This document shows positions 44,064 through 53,716 of a stretch of DNA of 64,000 bases, piece after piece. Numbering within the stretch: position 1 is the first letter of the stretch; every line of letters starts with the position of its first letter. Source of the stretch: Bin5 sp022821545 (GTDB lineage Bacteria > Chloroflexota > Anaerolineae > Caldilineales > Caldilineaceae); the NCBI GenBank assembly GCA_963664085.2, contig CAXXLO010000002.1, forward strand, positions 1,426,001 to 1,490,000. Direction: 5' to 3'. The translations under genes were made by a program, and so were the position numbers. The notes below the pieces were generated by a model. The model was not told where the DNA came from. It did no database searches and worked only from the letters and a program-made list of their open reading frames with translations.

Positions 44064-45068
44064 ATGATTCGCATCGGCCTCATCGGCTGCGGCGGCATGG
44101 GCCAGTCCCACCGCGCCGCCTTCCGCAAACTGCAGGGCCGCGCCCTCTTCACCGCCGCGGTCGACCCGGACCTGCCGCGCGCCCAAGCGACCGCCGACCT
44201 GATGGGCTGCGACACCGTCGCGGCCGACTACCGCCAGATCCTCGACCAGATCGACGCCGCCATCCTCGCCGTGCCCCACCACCTCCACCATCCCATCGGT
44301 ATCGAACTGCTGCGCCGCGGCAAACACCTGCTGATGGAGAAGCCGCTGGCCAACTCGGAGGCTGAATGCCTCGACCTGATCGAGACCGCCGAGCGCGTCG
44401 ACCGTACCCTGATGGTCGCCTACTGCATGCGCTTTCACCCGATCGTCGTCGAGATGGAGCGCCTCCTCAAGGCCAGAACCTACGGCGACCTCTTCCAGCT
44501 TTCGATCTGGACCGAGCAGCATACCCAGGGCGAGCCCGGCAGCTGGATGCACCGCAAAGAGACGCTTGGCGGCGGCCAGCTCTTCAGCCACGGCTGCCAC
44601 TACATCGACATCCTGCTCGCCTGGATGGGGCAGCCCGTCTCCGGCGCCCATATCGGCACCAACTTCGGCACGCCCTGGATGGAGGGTGAGGGCACGTCCA
44701 ACGTCTCACTCAAATTCGCCAGCGGCGCGCTCGGCTACCACTTCGGCACCTGGGGCGCCAAGGGCACGCGACTCAAATACTCGTTTCACGCCCACTGCAC
44801 CGAGGGCATGTTGGAAGGGCAGATCAGCCAGGGGAGACTACTGCTCCATCAGGGCGCGCTGGAAGCGGAGAAAGGCAGCGAGCAACTGCTGTTCCAGGCC
44901 GCCGTCGGCAAGCATCTCGAAAACGAGCTGATCCACTTCGTCGACTGCCTGGAACACGGCCGTCGCCCACTCACCGACGGCCGCCGCAGCCTGCAAAGCC
45001 TGCGCGTCATCTGGAAGCTCTACGAAGCCGAAGAGCAAGGCGTGGTGGCCGACCTGCGCGCCGTCTGA
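44064..45068 (+). CDS. Gfo/Idh/MocA family oxidoreductase (first of three)
   Basis: A 334-residue dehydrogenase with GLIGCGGMGQSH at 5-16, EKP motif (LLMEKPLAN) near residue 93, and the GGGQLFSHGCHYIDI stretch holding the usual catalytic Asp/His pair. It is co-transcribed with the importer. It probably oxidises the imported cyclitol or sugar. Confidence 0.88.
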   Translation: MIRIGLIGCGGMGQSHRAAFRKLQGRALFTAAVDPDLPRAQATADLMGCDTVAADYRQILDQIDAAILAVPHHLHHPIGIELLRRGKHLLMEKPLANSEAECLDLIETAERVDRTLMVAYCMRFHPIVVEMERLLKARTYGDLFQLSIWTEQHTQGEPGSWMHRKETLGGGQLFSHGCHYIDILLAWMGQPVSGAHIGTNFGTPWMEGEGTSNVSLKFASGALGYHFGTWGAKGTRLKYSFHAHCTEGMLEGQISQGRLLLHQGALEAEKGSEQLLFQAAVGKHLENELIHFVDCLEHGRRPLTDGRRSLQSLRVIWKLYEAEEQGVVADLRAV

Positions 45069-45121
45069 ACTGCAGCGAACCGTACACGCCACTCACCACA
45101 AATCACAGGCCAAGAACGACT

Positions 45122-46222
45122 ATGACGACACCAACAGTTCGTTTCGCCGTCATCGGCCTCGGCCGCCGCGGACGCTACCACATGCAGAGCCTCGAAGCGA
45201 TGGAGGAAGCGAAGGTCCGCTGCGTCGCCGTTGCCGACCCGCGCGATCCCACCCCCGAAGAAGAGAAGCGCTTCGGCTCCTCCTTCTACCAGGACTACCG
45301 CCAGCTCCTGGCAAATACGCCCGACCTCGACTTCGTACTCGTCGCCAGCTACGCCGTCGACCATGTCGAACATGCGCTCGCCGCGCTGCAACGCGGCATC
45401 CCCGTCTTCCTTGAGAAGGCCGTAGCCTTCTCCTGGGAGGAGACCGTGGAACTGTATCAAGAGGTGGTCCGCCACCAATACCCCCTCTTCATCGGCTTCA
45501 ACCTGCGCCGCTTCCCCGCCACGCTCGCCATGAAGCGCATCATCGACGAGGGCAGCCTCGGCCGCATCCAGAGCGTGCTCGGGCACGTCAACACCGGCAA
45601 CCGCTGGTCGCAGGGCGTGTGGTCGCATTTCAGAACGCCGCCCTCGTCTACCCTGGTCGAAGGCAAGCTCACCCACGACACCGACACCATCCAGCACTGC
45701 CTCGGCGCTGAGGTCCTCGACTGCACCGCCACCATCACGCGCAACATCTGGACCGAAGGCGACGACCGCCCCATGACCGCCGGCGATTCCTGTTCCATCT
45801 CCGGCCTGCTCTCCAATGGCGTCCTCTACACGCTCCATCTCACCACCTCCGGGCCGGACTATGAGCGGCGCTACGTCGTCAACGGTACGGAAGGACAGCT
45901 GGATGTCGTGATGCACAGCGTGCGCGCAGGCCAGACGCCCGCCGCCGTGACCCTCTGGCGCAACGGCGAGGAGCCGCAATCGATCGAGCTGCCTGTCGCC
46001 GTCGGCGGACACGGCGGCGCCGACTTCCGTATCCACCGTGACTTCATCGCCTGGCTCCAGTCCAACCCAACGGGACCCCACGACCCGCGCTCCATCCTGA
46101 CCGGCATGATCATCCCCTTCGCCGCGCAGGAATCCATGGCGACCGGCCGCCGCATCGACTGCGCCGCACGCCTGCGCCAGGCCATCGCCGGCGTGAACCA
46201 ACAAGTGAGCAAAGAGAAGTGA
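45122..46222 (+). CDS. Gfo/Idh/MocA family oxidoreductase (second of three)
   Basis: A 366-residue protein with the loop GLGRRGRYH (11-19) and a modified motif LEKAVAF in place of EKP: the Lys is kept and the Pro changed. The KLTHDTDTIQHCLG stretch replaces the common GGG-DxGxH motif. An 8-bp inverted repeat overlaps its stop (46219-46226 with 46237-46244). It probably has a different substrate or role from the first paralogue. Confidence 0.85.
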   Translation: MTTPTVRFAVIGLGRRGRYHMQSLEAMEEAKVRCVAVADPRDPTPEEEKRFGSSFYQDYRQLLANTPDLDFVLVASYAVDHVEHALAALQRGIPVFLEKAVAFSWEETVELYQEVVRHQYPLFIGFNLRRFPATLAMKRIIDEGSLGRIQSVLGHVNTGNRWSQGVWSHFRTPPSSTLVEGKLTHDTDTIQHCLGAEVLDCTATITRNIWTEGDDRPMTAGDSCSISGLLSNGVLYTLHLTTSGPDYERRYVVNGTEGQLDVVMHSVRAGQTPAAVTLWRNGEEPQSIELPVAVGGHGGADFRIHRDFIAWLQSNPTGPHDPRSILTGMIIPFAAQESMATGRRIDCAARLRQAIAGVNQQVSKEK

Positions 46223-46277
46223 GAAGCGGGCAAGACCTTCTCACACCTCTCCACTCTCCTCTGAAGGGAGTTTCGTT

Positions 46278-47354
46278 ATGCGCAGTTATCGTGTAGGTGT
46301 TGTCGGGCTGTATCGCGGTCTCGGCCCGGCGCGCGTCTTCAACCTCATGCCTGACTGCGACGTGGTCGCCGGCTGCGATATCGACGCCGGCGCCCTCGAA
46401 CGGTTCGGCGCCCTCTTCCCCCGGGCCCGCCAGTACAGCGCATACGAAGAAATGCTGGCGCACGGCCTGGACATCGTCTTCGTCGCCTCCCCCGTCCCCC
46501 TGCACTGCCAGCACACCGTGGCCGCGCTCGAGGCCGGCTGCCACGTCCTGCAGGAGGTCACGCTCGCCGCCAACATCGACGAATGCCGCCAGATTCTCGC
46601 GGCCGTGCAGGAGCATCCGCGCCAGAAGTTCATGCTGGCCGAAAACTGTTGCTACTGGGCGCATATTCTGAGCTGGCGGGAGATATGGCGCACGGGCCTG
46701 CTGGGCAACTTCATGTACGCCGAAGCCGAGTACATCCACGACACGCGCCATCTGCTGCGCCAGGCCGACGGCTCACCCACTTGGCGCGCCTCCATGCCCC
46801 CCATCCATTACTGCACGCACAGCCTCGGCCCGCTGCTCAAAGTGACAGGCGAGCGCTGCGTCGCCGCCAGCGCCATGAGCGTCACCAGCGGAACCGAAGA
46901 CCTGCCCGTCCGCGTCAAATCCGGTACCGAGGTGGCCATTCTGCAGACGGCCAGCGGCGGCGCGATCAAGATCCTCGTCGCCTTCGGCATCACCCGCGAG
47001 CCGATGTTCCACTACTACTCCATCTACGGCGCCGACGGCGTCCTCGAAACCTCGCGCCCGCCCACCAGCCCACTGCAGACCAACGCATGGCTGGATTCAG
47101 TGCCGCACCTGAACAACATGATCGAGATGCCGATAACAGAGAACGTGACCGACGCGCCGCCCGAGGCAACCCAGGGCGGACACGGCACCGCCGAGTACAT
47201 GATGGTCCAGGACTTCGTCGCCTGCATCCGCGACGACACACCGCCCCCCATCGACATCTACGCCGCTCTGAGAATGGCCCTGCCCGGCATGTGCGCGCAC
47301 CAAAGCGCCCTGCAAGGCGGGCAAATAGTCCAAATCCCGGACTGGGAGAGTTGA
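46278..47354 (+). CDS. Gfo/Idh/MocA-like protein without the EKP lysine (third of three)
   Basis: A 358-residue Rossmann protein (GVVGLYRGLGPAR at 7-19). At the EKP position it reads LQEVTLA, so the conserved Lys is a Val. The active-site stretch is MPPIHYCTHSLGPLL, keeping a His. Paralogues without the EKP Lys may be lyases, isomerases or non-catalytic partners. It ends the operon, convergent with the HpcH/HpaI aldolase 30 nt away. Confidence 0.8.
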   Translation: MRSYRVGVVGLYRGLGPARVFNLMPDCDVVAGCDIDAGALERFGALFPRARQYSAYEEMLAHGLDIVFVASPVPLHCQHTVAALEAGCHVLQEVTLAANIDECRQILAAVQEHPRQKFMLAENCCYWAHILSWREIWRTGLLGNFMYAEAEYIHDTRHLLRQADGSPTWRASMPPIHYCTHSLGPLLKVTGERCVAASAMSVTSGTEDLPVRVKSGTEVAILQTASGGAIKILVAFGITREPMFHYYSIYGADGVLETSRPPTSPLQTNAWLDSVPHLNNMIEMPITENVTDAPPEATQGGHGTAEYMMVQDFVACIRDDTPPPIDIYAALRMALPGMCAHQSALQGGQIVQIPDWES

Positions 47355-47384
47355 CAAGGGAAATAGAGTTCTATCGCGAACCCG

Positions 47385-48173
47385 CTACAGTTGACCCCTC
47401 ACCTCGGCCGTGATCTGGTCCATCGCCAAAATCATGTAACCGCAGTCGTCGCCCACCTGTAACCACTGCACACCGCGCTTCGCCATACCGAGCGCAAAGC
47501 GCGCGTCCGGCGCCATGCCGGCCCCCACGAACAGGCCCGCCGCCCGTGTGCGGGCGATAATGCTGTCCACCGCCTCGATCACGGTCGGATGTTCCACGTC
47601 GCCCAGCAGCCCCAATGACGCCGAAAGATCCCAGGGCCCCAGCGCGATCGAGTCCAGCCCGGCGATGCCCAGGATACTGTCCAGGGCCGCGAAAGCCTCC
47701 GCGTTTTCGATTTGGACGGCCACGAAGATCTCCCGGTTGGCCCGTTCGGTGTAATCGTTGCCGCCGTCGCGACCGTAGTTGGCCGGCACGCGCGGCCCAT
47801 AGCCGCGCTCGCCCAGGGGCGGATAGCGGCAGCTGTTCACCACATCCTGCACCTCAGCCGCCGAGCGCACCTGCGGCACGATGATCCCGTCCGCGCCCGC
47901 GTCCAGCACCGGCTTGATAAAAGGCGTCCCGCTGCCGGGCACGCGCACCAGCGCCGGCCTGCTGCGCGCCTTCGCCGCCAGAAAGTGCCCGCCCAGCGCC
48001 TCCGCGCTCATCATGCTGTGCTCCATGTCGATCCAGAAAAAATCGACCGAATCGCCCAGCGCATCGGTCGCGTGCGGGTCGGTCAGCGTGATCGACGCGC
48101 CGATACAGATTTCGCCCGCCGCCATCTTGGCGCGGAAGACCGCTACCGGTGAGAGTTGAGTTTCGTTTGTCAT
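47385..48173 (-). CDS. HpcH/HpaI family aldolase (2-oxo-3-deoxy acid aldolase type)
   Basis: A 262-residue class II aldolase with WIDMEHS, the RVPGSGTPFIKPVLDAGADGI region containing the conserved Arg, and the metal-ligand stretch VQIENAEA. Family members cleave 2-dehydro-3-deoxyglucarate or 4-hydroxy-2-oxo acids to pyruvate. ATG 48173 is chosen with AGGGG upstream. It stands alone, 54 nt after higA. It may complete breakdown of sugar acids made by neighbouring dehydratases. Confidence 0.87.
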   Translation of the reverse strand: MTNETQLSPVAVFRAKMAAGEICIGASITLTDPHATDALGDSVDFFWIDMEHSMMSAEALGGHFLAAKARSRPALVRVPGSGTPFIKPVLDAGADGIIVPQVRSAAEVQDVVNSCRYPPLGERGYGPRVPANYGRDGGNDYTERANREIFVAVQIENAEAFAALDSILGIAGLDSIALGPWDLSASLGLLGDVEHPTVIEAVDSIIARTRAAGLFVGAGMAPDARFALGMAKRGVQWLQVGDDCGYMILAMDQITAEVRGQL

Positions 48174-48227
48174 GATCCCCTGCGTTCGGAGTGAAAGTTG
48201 GGTGCCGCGACCGTCGTGGCGCACTGC

Positions 48228-48482
48228 TCATTCGTTTCGGCGTGCCTCCGCCAGATCATAGGCGGTCTGCCGCTGCAGCCAGAACCCGGCGTTTGACCAT
48301 CCGGCCTTCTCCAGGCGAATAGCCATCTCCGCTGAAATGCCCGCACGGCCGTTCAGCACGCGCGAAAGCGTATGCCGGGCTACGCCCAACACCTTTGCCG
48401 CTTCAGTGACATTGAGGCCAAGCGGGTCCAGACAGTTTTCCCTTATGCTGCTGCCAGGATGCGGTGGATTTTTCATAGCCAT
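48228..48482 (-). CDS. higA: HigA-type antitoxin (XRE-family addiction module antidote)
   Basis: An 84-residue HTH protein. PPHPGSSIRENCLDPLGLNVTEAA, ARHTLSRVLNGRAGIS and the C-terminal WLQRQTAYDL form the classic HigA signature. In HigBA loci the toxin lies directly upstream. Here that position holds only a decayed higB (48498-48563), so this is an orphan antitoxin. It may persist as an autoregulator or protect against other HigB toxins. Confidence 0.85.
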   Translation of the reverse strand: MAMKNPPHPGSSIRENCLDPLGLNVTEAAKVLGVARHTLSRVLNGRAGISAEMAIRLEKAGWSNAGFWLQRQTAYDLAEARRNE

Positions 48483-48497
48483 GATTGTCAGCTCGCG

Positions 48498-48563
48498 TCA
48501 GTGGTAGTCAATCAAGTCGTCTGGTTTTGCTCTGACGAAGCGGTAGTAACCACTCAGCCAGTT
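48498..48563 (-). pseudogene. Remnant of a HigB toxin gene
   Basis: The frame ending at TGA 48498-48500 reads SGYYRFVRAKPDDLIDYH, recalling the WRICFxW...DVEIVDYH C-terminus of HigB, with internal losses. It ends 15 nt before higA, the usual higB-higA spacing. No other toxin sequence is recognisable upstream (to about 48737). Confidence 0.5.
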
Positions 48564-48737
48564 TTCATAGATTGCACTGCATGACAAATCGACTGCCAAG
48601 CCTATTTTACCACTCACCCGCCCTCCCGTGATATGATTGCCCGCACCGGCAGAACGGGATGCGGATAACGATCCCCAACCACTTAACCAATTCAGCAAAT
48701 CTTACCGACACTACACATCCCTCACCAGGAGCGCCCA

Positions 48738-49751
48738 ATGACCGAACCCGCCATCAAAACGACCGTCGTCGGCAGCTATCCCTTGCCGGCCTGGCTGGCC
48801 GCCTACCCGTCCGTCCCCAACCTGCGCGACGCCATTCTCGTCGTCCTCAAAACGCAGGAACTGGCCGGCCTGGACGTGATCTCCGACGGCGAGCTCACAC
48901 GCTTCGACGTCAACCACCCCGAAACGAACGGGATGATCGAACATTTCGTGCAGCCGATGTCCGGCATCTCCAGCCGGATGGGCCGCAAGGATGTGGACGA
49001 CTTTCGCGCCCAGCAGGGCATGGGCTTCCGCACCCAGCCGGCTGCCGTGGTCGAAGGACCGATCGGCGAAGGCGAGCTGGACCTGCCCTCAAGCTGGCAG
49101 ATGGTGAAGGAGTTGACCGCCAGCCCGCTCAAGTTCACCGTCACCGCGCCCTACATGCTGGCGAAGACCTTGCTGGACCGCCACTATGGCGATCTGCCCA
49201 GCCTCACCATGGCCATCGCCGAGGTCCTGCGCCGCCAGGTCGAGGCCATTGACGCGCCCGTCCTCCAGGTGGACGAGGCCAACCTGACCGGCAACCCCGA
49301 AGATGCCGCCTGGGCCTACGAGCCGATCAACCATGTCCTCGACGGCGCCCGCGGCGAACGCGCCCTGCACCTCTGCTTCGGCAACTACGGCGGCCAGAGC
49401 ATACAGAGCGGCTTCTGGGCCAGCCTGCTCGGCTTCCTCAACAACCTGCACGTGGACCACCTCGTCCTGGAGTTCGCCCGCCGCGGCTACGATGAGTTGG
49501 AAGTCTTCACCGACCTGCGTGAGGGCATCGCCCTCGGGGTCGGCGTCGTCGACATCAAGGACAACGAAGTGGAGAGCCCAGACGTCATCGCAGCCCGCAT
49601 TCAGCACGCGGTCGACCTGCTGGGCGAGGAGCGGGTCAAGTGGGTTCATCCCGACTGCGGCTTCTGGATGCTGCCGCGCTCGGTCGCCGACCGCAAGATG
49701 GAGACGCTGGTGGCAGGACGGGATCTCTTCCTGGGGCGGACGGCTGCGTAA
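48738..49751 (+). CDS. MetE-like (cobalamin-independent methionine synthase family) methyltransferase
   Basis: A 337-residue protein matching the C-terminal catalytic domain of MetE only. The zinc ligands are in place: His211 and Cys213 (HLCFG), Glu245 (LEFARRG) and Cys307 (HPDCGF). It lacks the N-terminal MetE domain, as in archaeal and short core-MetE proteins whose methyl donors differ. AGGAG lies upstream. It is convergent with the enolase-superfamily gene, 9 nt apart. It is probably a thiol methyltransferase of unknown donor. Confidence 0.85.
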   Translation: MTEPAIKTTVVGSYPLPAWLAAYPSVPNLRDAILVVLKTQELAGLDVISDGELTRFDVNHPETNGMIEHFVQPMSGISSRMGRKDVDDFRAQQGMGFRTQPAAVVEGPIGEGELDLPSSWQMVKELTASPLKFTVTAPYMLAKTLLDRHYGDLPSLTMAIAEVLRRQVEAIDAPVLQVDEANLTGNPEDAAWAYEPINHVLDGARGERALHLCFGNYGGQSIQSGFWASLLGFLNNLHVDHLVLEFARRGYDELEVFTDLREGIALGVGVVDIKDNEVESPDVIAARIQHAVDLLGEERVKWVHPDCGFWMLPRSVADRKMETLVAGRDLFLGRTAA

Positions 49752-49760
49752 GCAATACGC

Positions 49761-50960
49761 CTAATTCAAAACTGTAATCTGGCAGTCGTCCCTTTCCAGC
49801 GCCTCCGGGCGCAAAGCCGCGCCCAATCCCGGTCTCTGTGGCGGCTGCATCCGTCCATTCTCCACCACAAATGGGTGATCGACCAGCTCCTTATAAAATC
49901 CCAGCGTAAACGCCCGCACGATCTCCTGCATCCACGTATTGGTGGCATGGGCCGCCAGGTGAAGGGAGGCCGCCAGCGTCACCGGGCCGGTGCAATCGTG
50001 GAAGATTACGCCCATGTTGTTGGTCTCGGCCATGTCTGCCGTCTTGCGCGCTTCGGTGATGCCGCCTGCCCAGGTCACGTCTGTCATCACCACGTCACAG
50101 GCATCCGCCCGTAGCATCTCCTCGACCGCGTAGCGATTCATGAGCAGTTCCGACGCACAGATCGGTGTGCGCGTCGAACTGCGCAGCTTGGCCAGCGTGC
50201 GCGGGTTGTCCGGCTTCATCAGATCCTCGAGCAGGATCGGCTTATAGGGCTCAAGCGCCTCCGCGATGCGGCGGGCGGGCTGCAGAGCCCAATAACCGTG
50301 TCCCTCCAGAATAATATCCATCTCCAGGCCCACTGCCTCGCGGACCTGCCGCCACGGCTGCAACCCTTCTTCAATCTCCGCGAACGAGATCGTCTGACCG
50401 TGATTGGCGAGGGCGAAGCGATCAAACGGCCAGATCTTCATGGCCCGGATACCCATATCGAGCAGCGAACGGGCAAGTTCGCCGGCATCGCCGCCGGGCT
50501 GCCAAGCCTCAAAGTCCTGGTAGGCGCCGGTTGCAGAGGTGTCCACCTTACGCGCGATATCCGGCGCCTTCTGTCCGTACCCTGCCGAGGCGCACGTGTT
50601 GTAGACCGGCACGCCCTCCGGATTGCTCGTCCCGCCGAGAAGCTGCCAGATCGGCTGCCCCAACTCCTGGCCCAGAATATCCCAGAGCGCCACGTCCACC
50701 GCCGAAAGGCACCGCATCTCCAGCCCCTTATTGCCGTAGATATGGGAGTTCTCATAGGCCCGGCGCCAGAAAGCCTCGATCTGGCGCGGGTCTCTCTCCA
50801 GCAGCATTGGCGTCAATACCTCTCCGATATAGGCCGTTACCGATCTGGGCGTGTAATAGGTCTCTCCCAGGCCGACGATTCCGCTGTCCGTCTTCAGTTC
50901 AAGGAAGGTAATGCTGGAGAATGGAGCGAAGTTGATGGTCCGAACGCTGGTGATCTTCAC
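49761..50960 (-). CDS. Mandelate racemase/muconate lactonizing enzyme (enolase superfamily) dehydratase
   Basis: A 399-residue enzyme. Metal ligands are Glu219 (ILEGH), Glu245 (LLEDL) and Glu271 (ASELL), with the superfamily's 26-residue spacing. FHDCTGP near residue 325 carries the catalytic His typical of mannonate/galactonate-type dehydratases. A GTG start at 50960 with AGAGG upstream is preferred; the longer frame to 51005 is poor. It probably dehydrates a sugar acid to a 2-keto-3-deoxy acid, the kind of substrate the HpcH/HpaI aldolase would cleave. Confidence 0.87.
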   Translation of the reverse strand: MKITSVRTINFAPFSSITFLELKTDSGIVGLGETYYTPRSVTAYIGEVLTPMLLERDPRQIEAFWRRAYENSHIYGNKGLEMRCLSAVDVALWDILGQELGQPIWQLLGGTSNPEGVPVYNTCASAGYGQKAPDIARKVDTSATGAYQDFEAWQPGGDAGELARSLLDMGIRAMKIWPFDRFALANHGQTISFAEIEEGLQPWRQVREAVGLEMDIILEGHGYWALQPARRIAEALEPYKPILLEDLMKPDNPRTLAKLRSSTRTPICASELLMNRYAVEEMLRADACDVVMTDVTWAGGITEARKTADMAETNNMGVIFHDCTGPVTLAASLHLAAHATNTWMQEIVRAFTLGFYKELVDHPFVVENGRMQPPQRPGLGAALRPEALERDDCQITVLN

Positions 50961-51081
50961 GATAGACCTCTGAAGGAAGAAAGTGGACGAACACAGGACG
51001 AACACTGGGCAAGCGCTTCAGAGAGAACTATACAGCAGTTGAGCAACTTGCAAAAGGGCTGTCCGGACCCTGAAAAACAGT

Positions 51082-51110
51082 TTGACAAGAGGGGCCTTAG
51101 AAATAATAAT
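51082..51110 (+). promoter_or_regulatory. Strong sigma-70-like promoter for the 51262-55580 operon
   Basis: TTGACA (51082-51087, perfect) is followed after 17 bp by AATAAT (51105-51110, 5 of 6). The leader to ATG 51262 is about 145 nt and contains no gene. The rest of the stretch from 50961 shows nothing further. Confidence 0.65.
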
Positions 51111-51261
51111 ATGTGGACAAGACGCGGTGTAGCGAGGCATCGATCGCTGTACCGTGCCCAGAGCTGTGTTCCTTGGCGCAGGTGAACGTATTGCGTCGGT
51201 AGCGGCGCCTGTGCTGGTGGAACATGGGAATCATCTCCAGAAAGCCCCAGCGAGCACCCCT

Positions 51262-52146
51262 ATGGCCTACACTGATATTCAGAAACCCGCGCTTTCGTAT
51301 CGCTATGAATTCGGCCTCCATGAATTGCAGGCTGCCCAGGCATGTGTCGACGCCCATGGGTTCGCCGTGGTCAAGCAGGTACTGACTGAGGACCTGGTTG
51401 CGGAGCTTCAGGACGCTGTTCTACAGGTTATTGACCCGGACGGCGCATTGGGCCCCGGCGAGAGCTACACCCACACCTCCTTTGTCGAGCACGCGCCCGC
51501 ACTGTGGAAGCTGCTCGACTACGAACCTTTTCTGCGGGTCCAGCGGCTCTTCTGCCAGTCCGACGAGCTGACCATCCATCGCACGGCCGCGATCCTGCGC
51601 AATCCCGGCTCCTCTCCACTTTCGTGGCACTCCGACTGGCACGGCTTCAGCCAAGCCCCCCCGCAAAACGCCGGCGATGTCTTGAACCGGGGCCACTGGC
51701 CCTCGGGCCGCTGGTTTTACCTCACAGGCTCCTATCCTGAACACGGCGGCCTCGCCGTGATCGAAGATTCCCACGTGGAAGACTGGACGGGACCGGAAGG
51801 CTTTGCGCTGACCCCGGACCGGCGCTCGTTCCACCGGCGGGGGAGCGAACCGGAGGCCTATGTCGGTTTCGACGTGCCCGGCATCGTCCCCCTGTTCACC
51901 GAGCCGGGCGATCAGATCATCTTCGCCGCACGCACCTACCACGCCGCCTTCCCCAACCGGACCGACCAGGTGCGGCTCTCCTGCGGCCTCGGTCTCCGCC
52001 CGCGCAGCTACTGGATAGAGGCGCCGTGGCCCCTCCCCGAATCGGCGCAGGCGTTTATTGAGGCGCTGCCTGCACGGCATCAGCACTTTGTAGAAAACTA
52101 TGTCGGTATTGATACGCAATGGCGCGGTCAAGAGATGACCGCATGA
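51262..52146 (+). CDS. Phytanoyl-CoA dioxygenase (PhyH) family protein
   Basis: A 294-residue Fe(II)/2-oxoglutarate oxygenase with HxD at His123/Asp125 (SWHSDWH), distal His227 (TYHAAFPN) and a likely 2-oxoglutarate Arg near 238. The start is ATG 51262, where conservation begins, although its ribosome site is weak. It shares the operon with an importer 148 nt downstream, so it may oxidise the imported compound. It is not closely similar to the PhyH protein at 10580. Confidence 0.83.
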   Translation: MAYTDIQKPALSYRYEFGLHELQAAQACVDAHGFAVVKQVLTEDLVAELQDAVLQVIDPDGALGPGESYTHTSFVEHAPALWKLLDYEPFLRVQRLFCQSDELTIHRTAAILRNPGSSPLSWHSDWHGFSQAPPQNAGDVLNRGHWPSGRWFYLTGSYPEHGGLAVIEDSHVEDWTGPEGFALTPDRRSFHRRGSEPEAYVGFDVPGIVPLFTEPGDQIIFAARTYHAAFPNRTDQVRLSCGLGLRPRSYWIEAPWPLPESAQAFIEALPARHQHFVENYVGIDTQWRGQEMTA

Positions 52147-52294
52147 GTAAGGCATGACGGATTTCGGACAGCGACATGCGTCGACCTGGGACCGTCGGCG
52201 CTCAGCCCCTCGAATGCATTTAACGAGAGTACGCGTTGTTGCATGCACCTCAATCGCTTTCAGATCAAACTATCAGATCAAAGGAGAAGAGAGC

Positions 52295-53695
52295 ATGAAA
52301 CCGAACAAGCTGAGTCGACGTGACTTCTTGAAGCTGTCTGCCGTCACGGGCACGGGAGCAGTTCTCGCCGCTTGCCAGATGCCGGCAGCGCCGGCGGACG
52401 GAGGAGCTGCCGCGCCCCCGGCCGTAACCACAACGATTGATTTCTGGGATTTCCCCTACTACTCATCGGCTCTTGGCGAGCCCGGTTCCTGGCAGTGGGA
52501 GCGGGCGAACGCCTTCATGGACGAGAATCCAAGCATCGAGGTAGAGGTGCTTCCCCTGACGTGGGAGCAGGGCAGCAAGGTTACAACGGCCCTCGCGGCC
52601 GGTTCGCCCCCGGACGTAGTCGGCGGCGGCTGGATCCAGCTTGCCCTTTCGGCCTTGGAGGTGGGGCTGGCTTTGGACCTCACCGACTCGTTGGAAGAGC
52701 AGTTGGCCAGCGATATGGTCGAGGGAATGCTTGAGCAGTGCTCAATTGAAGGCAGGGTGTACATGTTGCCCTACTGGCCGGTGTGCCAGTCCGGCGTTGT
52801 CTACCTCGATGGCGTCGAGGAAGCGGGCGCCATGGATACTGCCCCCCAGGCCCCATGCTACGGGTGGAACATTGACCAGTTTAATAGCTGGCTTGAGGCT
52901 GTGCGGGGCACCCGACCGGACGGCAGCGAGCGCTACGGACTCGGCATCCCATCCGCCCATTCCACGCCGGCTTTTCATTGGGTGACTCTCCTCTATTTCC
53001 GCTGCTTCGGCGCCCACTTCTGGACCGATGAGACGGAATCGTGCGTCGACATGGCTTCGCCGGAGGCGATCAAATGCCTCGCATGGATGCAAGAGCTGGC
53101 CGAAAACGATCTGATTCCCGATCCCGCGGGGTACACCGGCGACGACAATAACGCCCTCATCGACCAGGGCAACATCCTCATGCAGGTTGGCAACGTGGTA
53201 CCCGGGGGAGCACGTCGGGAGGGGATGGAACTGGACACCGAGACCCTGGTCGTCACTGATACCGAGAACGAGCGCAAATGGCGCTTCATCCAGTATCCAC
53301 ACGATGACCCGCACCCCGCCATCGCCTGGGGAGGCGCAAACTACTCCGGTTTGGTGCCCTTCAAGCCCGAGGATCCTGCTGATACGCCGGGACTCTTGAA
53401 GTTCCTCCACTGGATGACCAACGATGAAAGCGAAGAATGGCTGGTTAAGTCGGCCGGAATGCTGCCGTTCCGCAAGTCCATTCTGGCGGAAGTCGCCGAC
53501 GACCCCCTCGTCGTCTATACATCCGAATGTCTGATGCCCAACGCATGGTTCGATGCCAAGCGCAGTACGGAGACCATCGTCGTCCGCTCGATCTTTGAGG
53601 AATATTTCCAGGGCGCCTTCTCCGGCATGAGCGCGGAACAGGTGATGCAGGAGATGACCGACGACATCAACACGGCTCTCGAGAGCTGTGCGTAG
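52295..53695 (+). CDS. ABC transporter sugar-binding lipoprotein
   Basis: A 466-residue binding protein with Tat motif SRRDFLK and lipobox (LAAC), then a family-1 solute-binding region rich in Trp/Tyr. It has eight or more Cys in the mature part, many for this family. ATG 52295 has AAGGAGAAG upstream; a longer frame to 52154 is not conserved. The direct repeat CAGATCAAA at 52261 and 52274 lies in the leader. Confidence 0.9.
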   Translation: MKPNKLSRRDFLKLSAVTGTGAVLAACQMPAAPADGGAAAPPAVTTTIDFWDFPYYSSALGEPGSWQWERANAFMDENPSIEVEVLPLTWEQGSKVTTALAAGSPPDVVGGGWIQLALSALEVGLALDLTDSLEEQLASDMVEGMLEQCSIEGRVYMLPYWPVCQSGVVYLDGVEEAGAMDTAPQAPCYGWNIDQFNSWLEAVRGTRPDGSERYGLGIPSAHSTPAFHWVTLLYFRCFGAHFWTDETESCVDMASPEAIKCLAWMQELAENDLIPDPAGYTGDDNNALIDQGNILMQVGNVVPGGARREGMELDTETLVVTDTENERKWRFIQYPHDDPHPAIAWGGANYSGLVPFKPEDPADTPGLLKFLHWMTNDESEEWLVKSAGMLPFRKSILAEVADDPLVVYTSECLMPNAWFDAKRSTETIVVRSIFEEYFQGAFSGMSAEQVMQEMTDDINTALESCA

Positions 53696-53716
53696 AACCC
53701 CACCATGGATAAAGCC

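Noticed and set aside
43449..44651. 400-codon minus-strand frame spanning permease and oxidoreductase genes
   Set aside because: Crosses two well-supported + strand genes; Gly/Glu/Val-rich shadow.
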